From the NCBI GenBank assembly GCA_017458805.1, contig JAFTAC010000164.1, positions 1 to 8,439 of the forward strand: DNA of 8,439 bases. The letters are read 5' to 3'. Below, in pieces: positions 1 to 5,207 of this stretch. Origin of the DNA: Victivallales bacterium (GTDB taxonomy: Bacteria > Verrucomicrobiota > Lentisphaeria > Oligosphaerales > Oligosphaeraceae). The translations under genes and the position numbers were made by a program. Below the pieces are notes generated by a model. That model made no database searches. It was not told where the DNA came from and saw nothing but the letters and a program-made list of their open reading frames with translations. Position 1 is the first letter of the stretch, and each line of letters begins with the position of its first letter.

Positions 1-58
1 GCTCCTGCTTCCAGACCTTCACGGTCTCCTTCTTCTTGTTTTCTTTCTTTGGTGCCAT
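1..58 (-). CDS. Partial CDS, lysine-rich N-terminus, function unknown
   Basis: This is the start of a minus-strand gene cut off by the left window edge. From the ATG at 56-58 it reads MAPKKENKKKETVKVWKQE, then leaves the window. A good Shine-Dalgarno sequence, AGGAAC, sits at 65-70 with a 6-nt spacer, and this is the main reason to believe the start. The visible 19 residues are strongly basic with no signal peptide, which suggests a cytoplasmic protein, possibly with a nucleic-acid-binding or disordered tail. I do not recognise the family. The gene lies downstream of tsaD on the same strand but is separated from it by the 38-bp repeat array, so it may or may not share a transcript with tsaD. 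Confidence 0.6.
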   Translation of the reverse strand, partial: MAPKKENKKKETVKVWKQE

Positions 59-85
59 AGTCTTGTTCCTGTGTTGTTATTTTGC

Positions 86-373
86 GCGCGGGACAGAGCC
101 CGCGCTTCTTCATGCCGCGCTTCTCCATGCCGCGCTTCACGCGGGGCAGAGCCCGCGCTTCTCCATGCCGCGCTTCGCGCGGGGCAGAGCCCGCGCTTCT
201 CCATGCCGCGCTTCGCGCGGGGCAAAGCCCGCGCTTCTACATGCCGCGCTTCGCGCGGGGCAGAGCCCGCGCTTCTTCATGCCGCGCTTCGCGCGAGGCA
301 GAGCCCGCGCTTCTTCATGCCGCGCTTCTTCATGCCGCGCTTCGCGCGGGGCAGAGCCCGCGCTTCTACATGC
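86..373. repeat. Tandem array of 38-bp palindromic GC-rich repeats
   Basis: Seven head-to-tail copies start at 86, 139, 177, 215, 253, 291 and 344. The last is cut to about 30 bp. Each full unit has a 23-bp part, GCGCGGGGCAGAGCCCGCGC plus TTC, and a 15-bp part close to TTCATGCCGCGCTTC. The 15-bp part is duplicated after unit 1 (124-138) and after unit 6 (329-343). The 20-nt core is an inverted repeat with a 7-bp stem (GCGCGGG/CCCGCGC) and a 6-nt loop. Copies differ at only a few positions, such as GGGACAG in unit 1, GGCAAAG in unit 4, GCGAGGC in unit 6, and a T/C/A change before CATG. The array fills almost all of the tsaD-downstream intergenic gap and stops 5 bp short of the tsaD stop codon. 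No T-run follows the hairpins on either strand, so it is not a standard intrinsic terminator, though folded RNA could still slow polymerase or protect the 3' end. Long ORFs across it are a by-product of a stop-free unit. Confidence 0.95.
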
Positions 374-378
374 AGTCA

Positions 379-1464
379 TTACCCCCGCGATGCCAAAGGT
401 GCGAAGGGCAACAGCCCCAGTGTCGGCTCCAGGCGCGCGTTGATGCCGAAGGTGGCAGCTTCCGCATGGGGGTCTGTCCCGCGCAGATAGTGCCAGGCGA
501 GCCCGCCAATCATGGCTGCATTGTCCGTGCAGTACTTGGGTGGTGCTGGGAGGAAGGCGACCCGCCGTTTGCGGCAGGCCTCCTCCACCTTGGTGCGCAG
601 GCAGCTGTTGCAGGCGACACCGCCGCAGAGGCAGAGTAGCTTCGCGCCAGAGTGGCGTACGGCGTCCATCGCCTTCATGGTCAGCACGTCCATGACCGCC
701 TCCTGGAAGCTGGCGGCCAAATCCGCCACCCGCGCGGGAAGCAGCTCGGGATGCTGCGTCACTGTATAAAGCAGCGAGGTTTTCACCCCGCTGAAGCTGA
801 AGTCGAAGCGGTGCTCGGGATTGACGGCCTTTCCGGCACGCCCCGTGAGGGAGCGTGGGAAGTTGAAGGCGGCTGGGTTCCCCTCCTTGGAGAGCTTGTC
901 GATGACGGGGCCGCCTGGGTAGGGGAGCCCCATCAGCTTGGCCGCTTTGTCCAGTGCCTCGCCAGCGGCGTCGTCCAGCGTGCTGCCGAGAATGACGGCT
1001 TTGCCGTCGGCTGGAATCAGCACGATGGCGGTGTGTCCACCCGAGACAACCAGCGCCACCAGCGGAAAGTTGCTGCTGTCCTCCAATATCTCGCGGTGTT
1101 CGATGAAGGCGCCGTAGATGTGGCCGAGGAAGTGGTTCATACCCACGATTGGGATGCCGAGCGAGGCGGCGAGCCCTTTGGCGTAGGCATTCCCCACCAG
1201 CAGCGCAGGCACCAGACCAGGGCGCGACGTCACGGCGATGGCGTCAAGATTCTCCTTCGCCACGCCCGCCTCTGCCAGCGCAGTCGTCACCACGGGCGTG
1301 ATGTTCTTCAGATGTTCGCGCGCCGCCAGTTCAGGCACAACGCCCCCGAACTGCGCATGCTTGCTAATCTGCGAGGAAATGACGCTTGAAAGCACCTCGT
1401 GTCCATCGCGGACCAGCGCGGCAGCCGTTTCATCGCAACTGCTTTCGATTCCTAATACTATCAT
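379..1464 (-). CDS. tsaD: tRNA N6-adenosine threonylcarbamoyltransferase TsaD
   Basis: TsaD (Kae1/Gcp/YgjD family) transfers the threonylcarbamoyl group from threonylcarbamoyl-AMP to A37 of ANN-decoding tRNAs, acting in the cytoplasm with TsaB and TsaE. The 361-residue product starts MIVLGIESSCDET, the family's N-terminal ASKHA phosphate loop. It has GVVPELAAREH at 41-51, the metal-binding pair H111 and H115 (NHFLGH), SGGHT at 141-145, the DDAAGEALDKAAKLMGLPYPGG block from 164, and the metal-binding aspartate D314 in YCTDNAAMIGG. All expected catalytic positions are present. Length is slightly above the usual 335-345, with a short C-terminal tail. The nearest Shine-Dalgarno (CAGGAG, near 1481-1486) is about 15 nt from the ATG, which is long, but the N-terminal match to the family fixes this start. 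It lies 44 nt downstream of the phosphodiesterase gene on the same strand, probably in one transcript. TsaB, TsaC and TsaE are not in the window. Confidence 0.97.
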   Translation of the reverse strand: MIVLGIESSCDETAAALVRDGHEVLSSVISSQISKHAQFGGVVPELAAREHLKNITPVVTTALAEAGVAKENLDAIAVTSRPGLVPALLVGNAYAKGLAASLGIPIVGMNHFLGHIYGAFIEHREILEDSSNFPLVALVVSGGHTAIVLIPADGKAVILGSTLDDAAGEALDKAAKLMGLPYPGGPVIDKLSKEGNPAAFNFPRSLTGRAGKAVNPEHRFDFSFSGVKTSLLYTVTQHPELLPARVADLAASFQEAVMDVLTMKAMDAVRHSGAKLLCLCGGVACNSCLRTKVEEACRKRRVAFLPAPPKYCTDNAAMIGGLAWHYLRGTDPHAEAATFGINARLEPTLGLLPFAPLASRG

Positions 1465-1508
1465 GTTATGTGCGTAACGCTCCTGAAATCAAAGAATGTA
1501 GAAACAAT

Positions 1509-2795
1509 TTAACCCAACTCCCCATTAATATAGTCCCGAATTCCCGAAGAAAGTTCCAGAAGTGTCGTTTTATTTTCAAGTTCCTTGAGTCCCGCGGTGA
1601 CGGCGAAGACGGCAGGGGTGTCAATCCTGCCATGGGTCCCTTTGACCTTCGTGCAGTCCAAACTAGTGGAAATGAACGGGATGTGCCAGAAGAGTTCGCA
1701 GGGGTCGAAGCCGATTTTGCTGTGGATATCGACGTGTGTCGCATAGTCGGGGGCCTGCCGTTTCGTCTCCCACCAGCTGTAGGCAAACCACGCGCCTGGC
1801 TTTGCCGTGAGTACCAGCTCGCCTGCCTCGGGGGAATCCAGCCCCGCCTCTGCAGCCGTCTGGATGGACTCGATACCCTCCACGCCCGCAAGCACCTGGC
1901 GGGCAGCCGCCACATCGGCCTTATCCCGCACATAGACATGGGCAACCTGGTGGTCGCACATCGCGAATGCACGTGAGTCGAATATGTTGGGGTAGAGCAT
2001 TCCCTCCAGTTCACGGCAGATGAACAACCCCGCATCCAGCAGCACCTTGTTGGGATAGACGGGCAGATGCGCCTCCGTAATCGCATAGTCGCCCCACACA
2101 ACCACCTCGTAGCCAAACTCTTTCGCCGTAGCCAAAAGCCCCGACAAAGAATCGGCCAGATAGTCCACCTCCCGACCAATGGATTTGCCGTGCGGCCCCT
2201 CCCGCTGCAGGCAGTAGTCCATGTTGGGCAGATAGGTGAAGAGGATATCAGGCTGGTGGAGATTCATCAGCGCCGCCGTGCTTTTGGCGCACCATTCGCC
2301 CGAGGCGCGGGAGGCCAGCGGCCCCCAGTAGTTGAAGAGCTTGAACTTGCTGCCAAGCTGGTCATACAATTCCTGCTCCAGCGTTGGGGGGCGCGTCTGG
2401 CAGGCCATGATCATGCCGCCGTGGTGCTTGTGAATCGGCGCGGGCGAGAGGCAGTAGTCCGTGCAGTCGCCCAGGCTCTGCTGGGTGAACATCACGGCAA
2501 CCGTAGTCCCTTTGGCGCGTGCCTTCTCCCAGATGCGTTCGCCTGAATAGAGCCATGCGGACTGGTTCCAAAACTCCACCTTTCCGCTTCGCCTGTCAAA
2601 CCGTCCGTTGGCAATGATGTTGTGCTTTGCGGGCGGCAACGCCGTGCGCATGGTCGCCTGCGCCGTGCAAGTCACGGCGGGAAAGACGGGCTGCAAGGGG
2701 CGAAAGGCCGCATCAAGCGCCGCCAGCTTTGGACTGGAGGCAACCGCCGCCATGTCCAGCCCCGCACACTCTATAACCAGCAACCTCCGTTTCAT
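1509..2795 (-). CDS. Alkaline phosphatase-superfamily protein (type I phosphodiesterase/nucleotide pyrophosphatase family)
   Basis: The product belongs to the type I phosphodiesterase/nucleotide pyrophosphatase branch of the alkaline phosphatase superfamily, whose members hydrolyse phosphoester or pyrophosphate bonds with a bound metal pair. Numbering from an ATG at 2801 (430 aa), the nucleophile motif FPAVTCTAQAT is at 40-50 with T44 aligned to the catalytic Thr, followed by ALPPAKHNIIANG (54-66). Later blocks are LPNMDYCLQREGP (191-203), WGDYAI (236-241), CDHQVAHVYV (282-291) and GTHGRID (388-394). The overall pattern recalls the EboF-type proteins of the ebo clusters, from memory. No signal peptide is visible, so it is probably cytoplasmic. 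The yicC stop TAG touches the ATG at 2801, but GGAG at the end of yicC is only 3 nt from that ATG and 9 nt from the ATG at 2795, so I prefer 2795 (428 aa, MKRRLLVIE). Several usual metal ligands appear substituted. The substrate is unknown, and no other ebo genes are nearby. Confidence 0.85.
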   Translation of the reverse strand: MKRRLLVIECAGLDMAAVASSPKLAALDAAFRPLQPVFPAVTCTAQATMRTALPPAKHNIIANGRFDRRSGKVEFWNQSAWLYSGERIWEKARAKGTTVAVMFTQQSLGDCTDYCLSPAPIHKHHGGMIMACQTRPPTLEQELYDQLGSKFKLFNYWGPLASRASGEWCAKSTAALMNLHQPDILFTYLPNMDYCLQREGPHGKSIGREVDYLADSLSGLLATAKEFGYEVVVWGDYAITEAHLPVYPNKVLLDAGLFICRELEGMLYPNIFDSRAFAMCDHQVAHVYVRDKADVAAARQVLAGVEGIESIQTAAEAGLDSPEAGELVLTAKPGAWFAYSWWETKRQAPDYATHVDIHSKIGFDPCELFWHIPFISTSLDCTKVKGTHGRIDTPAVFAVTAGLKELENKTTLLELSSGIRDYINGELG

Positions 2796-2801
2796 ACACA
2801 T

Positions 2802-3677
2802 CTACTCCACGTTCAGAACCTGCTCCTTGATTTTGGAGAGCTCAATCTTGAGCATCAGAGCCATGTCCCCCAGCTGCATGTCGGTGGTCTTGGCGTCCAG
2901 CGTGCTGGTTTCGCGCGTCATCTCCTGGCAGAGGAAGTCCAGGTTGCGCCCCACATCGTTATCTGCATCCAGAAAGCCCTTGAACTGGGCGAGATGGGAC
3001 TTGAGGCGCACGGTCTCCTCGTTGATGTCGGACTTGTCCGCATAGAAGGCCACCTCCCGCGCAATCCTCTCCTCATCGACAGGCACCTCCACCGCCAGCT
3101 TGGCAATGCGTTCCGCCAGCTTGTCCCGATAGCGCACCAGCGAATCGTGTTCAGAAGCGATGATTTTGTCGGTCAGCTCTTCCATCTTGTTGGCGTGCTG
3201 GAGCAAATCCTCCTTGAGGGCGGCCCCCTCCTTCACCCGCGTGGCATCCAGCTCTTTTAGTGCCGCCGCCAGAGCCTCCTGCACCAGCGGCTTCAGGACA
3301 AAGGTGGTGGTGTCGGAGAGCTGAATGACGCCAGGCACCATCAGCACATCGTGAATCGTCGGAGGCGTCAGCCCGTTCGCCAGAGCAAAGCGGCGCAGAC
3401 GCTCGCACACCGCCTTCGCCATCTCCTCGTCAATCGGAACACGCTCCACCAAGGCCGCAGAGGAGAGTTTGTAGGTGACGCTGACATTAAGCGTCCCCCG
3501 CGTCAGGCTCTTGGTTATCTGCGCCCTCAGCTCGGGGTCCAGGGCATAAAGCTCCTTTGGCAGACTTATCCGTATCTCCGCCTGCTTCTTGCTGTTCACC
3601 GCAGATATCTCCACGACCACCTGCGTTCCGTCTTCGAGGGAACCAATCCCCCGCCCAAAACCAGTCATACTTTTCAT
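2802..3677 (-). CDS. yicC: YicC/YloC-family endoribonuclease
   Basis: The 291-residue product matches YicC-family proteins end to end. It opens with MKSMTGFGRG, then EISAVNSKKQAEIRISLP, RGTLNVSV and HDVLMVPGVIQL. The C-terminal DUF1732 block runs from VDEERIAREVAFYADKSDI through LKSHLAQFKGFLD, VGRNLDFLCQEMTRE and the closing KIELSKIKEQVLNVE. E. coli YicC is an endoribonuclease implicated in small-RNA (RyhB) turnover; the same general role in RNA decay is inferred here. A longer reading frame extends to 3734, but the extra 19 residues are unlike the family. The ATG at 3677 has AAGGG 8 nt upstream, and a TATAAT box at 3703-3708 would start transcription after the upstream alternative, so 3677 is chosen. 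It is the first gene of the yicC-phosphodiesterase-tsaD unit. Usual family length is about 290 residues, so the gene is intact. Confidence 0.93.
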   Translation of the reverse strand: MKSMTGFGRGIGSLEDGTQVVVEISAVNSKKQAEIRISLPKELYALDPELRAQITKSLTRGTLNVSVTYKLSSAALVERVPIDEEMAKAVCERLRRFALANGLTPPTIHDVLMVPGVIQLSDTTTFVLKPLVQEALAAALKELDATRVKEGAALKEDLLQHANKMEELTDKIIASEHDSLVRYRDKLAERIAKLAVEVPVDEERIAREVAFYADKSDINEETVRLKSHLAQFKGFLDADNDVGRNLDFLCQEMTRETSTLDAKTTDMQLGDMALMLKIELSKIKEQVLNVE

Positions 3678-3702
3678 TGAAATGCCCTTATCAAACACAT
3701 AA

Positions 3703-3731
3703 ATTATACTGTCTATTTCATTCTGCAAACA
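3703..3731 (-). promoter_or_regulatory. Predicted sigma70-type promoter for the yicC unit
   Basis: On the minus strand a perfect TATAAT lies at 3703-3708. At the ideal 17-bp spacing upstream is only a weak -35, TGTTTG (3726-3731). The predicted start near 3696 gives a leader of about 19 nt before the yicC ATG at 3677. The sequence is locally AT-rich compared with the flanking genes. The poor -35 lowers confidence and could point to an activator. Confidence 0.5.
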
Positions 3732-3761
3732 CATTGTTTTCGTTTCGCCAATTCTAGCCCC

Positions 3762-5174
3762 CTACGGCAACAACATCCCCTCCATGAATCTTAGTTCAAA
3801 GTCGGGAAGGTCGTTGAGGTGAAACTCCATGACCGATTGCGCCAATGTCACAAGTTCTTTTGCGGAGCGTGGAGTTGCCGCCAGACGCACTGCCGCGGCC
3901 AGCGAGGTGTTGCCGACAATCCGTGCGGGACGGTCGGGCAGCATGCCGATGGCGACAGCGTTCTGGATGTCGAGGTACTGCGCAAATCCGCCCGCCAGGA
4001 CAAGCCGTTTGCAGTCCATCAAGTAGAACGCCCCCTCCAAGCTGCGGATGCCAGCGGAGAGCGCGCCTTTCGCCTTCAGCAGCTGCTCGATGTCACGTTC
4101 GGAGAGGGACAGCCCGTCGGCTACCTCCAAAGAGGAGCTGGGGGGCACCAGGCGACCGAAACGGTTGAGCCGTCCTGAACGATGGAGCACGGCAAGCACA
4201 TCAACCATGGCGCTGCCGCACAGTCCGACGGGAGGTTTCCCTGGAATCATATCGTAGTCACGGAAGCCTCGGTAGCGGCAAATCGCGCCAGGCACGGCGC
4301 GTGTGCCGCAAGCGATGCCAGCACCTTCAAATGCAGGTCCAGCGGCGGCAGCCGCGCCGCCGAGGGAGCCGTGCATCCCGCGAGCTACAATTTCGCAGTT
4401 GGTTCCGATGTCGATGAAATAATCGCCCTTTTCAAGGCGGGTCTCCCAAAGGCCGCCGAGGATATCGCCCCCCAGAAAGGCGGATATCAGAGGCATGGTG
4501 TGGATGGGGACGCTGGCGGGCAGCCCCAAGCACGTACCAGGGACAGGCGCAAAATTGCTCTGCGGCAGGTCAAACGGTGCACGCCCCAGCTGGGCAGGGT
4601 TCACACCATGGAAGATGCAGGTCATGGTGGAGTTGCCCGCGATGGCAACCCGTGCGGGGGATGGCATCTTCCGCAGCATCTCCGCAAGAGCGTCCAGAAG
4701 CACCTGGCGCATCTCCACCAGGTGCGTTTCGGCTGCGCTGATGCGGGACATCACATTGTCGCCGAAACGCGCCTGCGGATTGAAGCACACTTCCCGCGCG
4801 ATGATTCTGCCGTTGCACAGGGCGGCAGCGGCAAGGGTTGTGGTGCCGATGTCTATGCCAATGACCACCTTGTCGAGAACTGGCATGGGATCGAGGTCCT
4901 GCCAGGCGTCGGCGAACTGTCCGTCGGCGCACGGCAGGCAAGAAGCAAATGGAACCTCCACAGTACCTGCATCGGATAGCAGGCGTGTGCGGCAGGCCAG
5001 CACCTCGGCGGGGGAAGCCACCTCCACGCCGTTTTCAAGCCAGCGGCCAGAAAGCAGGTGGACGCGGCAGCGTCCGCAGGTGCCGCATCCATCACAGCGC
5101 ATGTCGAGCGGGACGCCGAGCCTGCGAAGCTGCTCGGCCAGTCCCGTGGAACTATCGTGTATCTCTATGCGCAT
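3762..5174 (-). CDS. RACo-like ASKHA ATPase with N-terminal 2Fe-2S ferredoxin domain (compact form)
   Basis: Proteins of this type (RACo, RamA-related, DUF4445/ASKHA family) use ATP and a low-potential iron-sulfur cluster to re-reduce inactive cob(II)amide in corrinoid methyltransferase systems. Residues 1-80 form a plant-type 2Fe-2S ferredoxin domain with C27-x5-C33-x2-C36-x24-C61, plus an extra C30 and a C79-x2-C82 pair. The ASKHA part starts at VIGIDIGTTT (104-113), followed by GNSTMTCIFHGVNP (180-193), IDIGTNCEIV (254-263), AGPAFEGAGIACGTRAVPGAI (278-298), GLCGSAMVDVLAVL (317-330), LAGGF (393-397) and the family-typical C-terminus FMEGMLLP. At 470 residues it is much shorter than the roughly 600-650 usual for RACo, because almost nothing separates the ferredoxin and ASKHA parts. 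The ATG at 5174 lacks a visible Shine-Dalgarno but gives the expected ferredoxin N-terminus. It lies 33 nt after the secreted-protein gene, in the same frame, and is probably co-transcribed. No corrinoid protein or methyltransferase gene is in the window, so the partner is unknown. Confidence 0.88.
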   Translation of the reverse strand: MRIEIHDSSTGLAEQLRRLGVPLDMRCDGCGTCGRCRVHLLSGRWLENGVEVASPAEVLACRTRLLSDAGTVEVPFASCLPCADGQFADAWQDLDPMPVLDKVVIGIDIGTTTLAAAALCNGRIIAREVCFNPQARFGDNVMSRISAAETHLVEMRQVLLDALAEMLRKMPSPARVAIAGNSTMTCIFHGVNPAQLGRAPFDLPQSNFAPVPGTCLGLPASVPIHTMPLISAFLGGDILGGLWETRLEKGDYFIDIGTNCEIVARGMHGSLGGAAAAAGPAFEGAGIACGTRAVPGAICRYRGFRDYDMIPGKPPVGLCGSAMVDVLAVLHRSGRLNRFGRLVPPSSSLEVADGLSLSERDIEQLLKAKGALSAGIRSLEGAFYLMDCKRLVLAGGFAQYLDIQNAVAIGMLPDRPARIVGNTSLAAAVRLAATPRSAKELVTLAQSVMEFHLNDLPDFELRFMEGMLLP

Positions 5175-5207
5175 GGAATTGCGGGGGATGTAGAAAATGG
5201 CGGATGG

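Noticed and set aside
86..105. Intrinsic terminator formed by the last repeat hairpin on the minus strand
   Set aside because: The hairpin is followed by AAAATAACAACA rather than a T-run, so the Rho-independent signature is missing, though the stem could still impede polymerase.
86..373. CRISPR array interpretation of the 38-bp repeats
   Set aside because: There are no unique spacers; repeats are directly head to tail and the only extra sequence is a duplicated part of the unit itself. No cas genes are nearby.
652..1389. 245-codon plus-strand open frame antisense to tsaD
   Set aside because: It lies entirely within the strongly conserved tsaD gene, has no ribosome site, and encodes no recognisable domain.
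3678..3734. N-terminal extension of YicC to an ATG at 3734
   Set aside because: The family begins at the MKSMTGFGRG-type sequence, and the extension overlaps the predicted TATAAT box.
1509..5174. A defence or other novel multi-gene system among the central genes
   Set aside because: The central genes are housekeeping (yicC), a generic phosphodiesterase-family protein and a redox activator, with two separate promoters and no nuclease-effector, sensor or mobile-element signature linking them.
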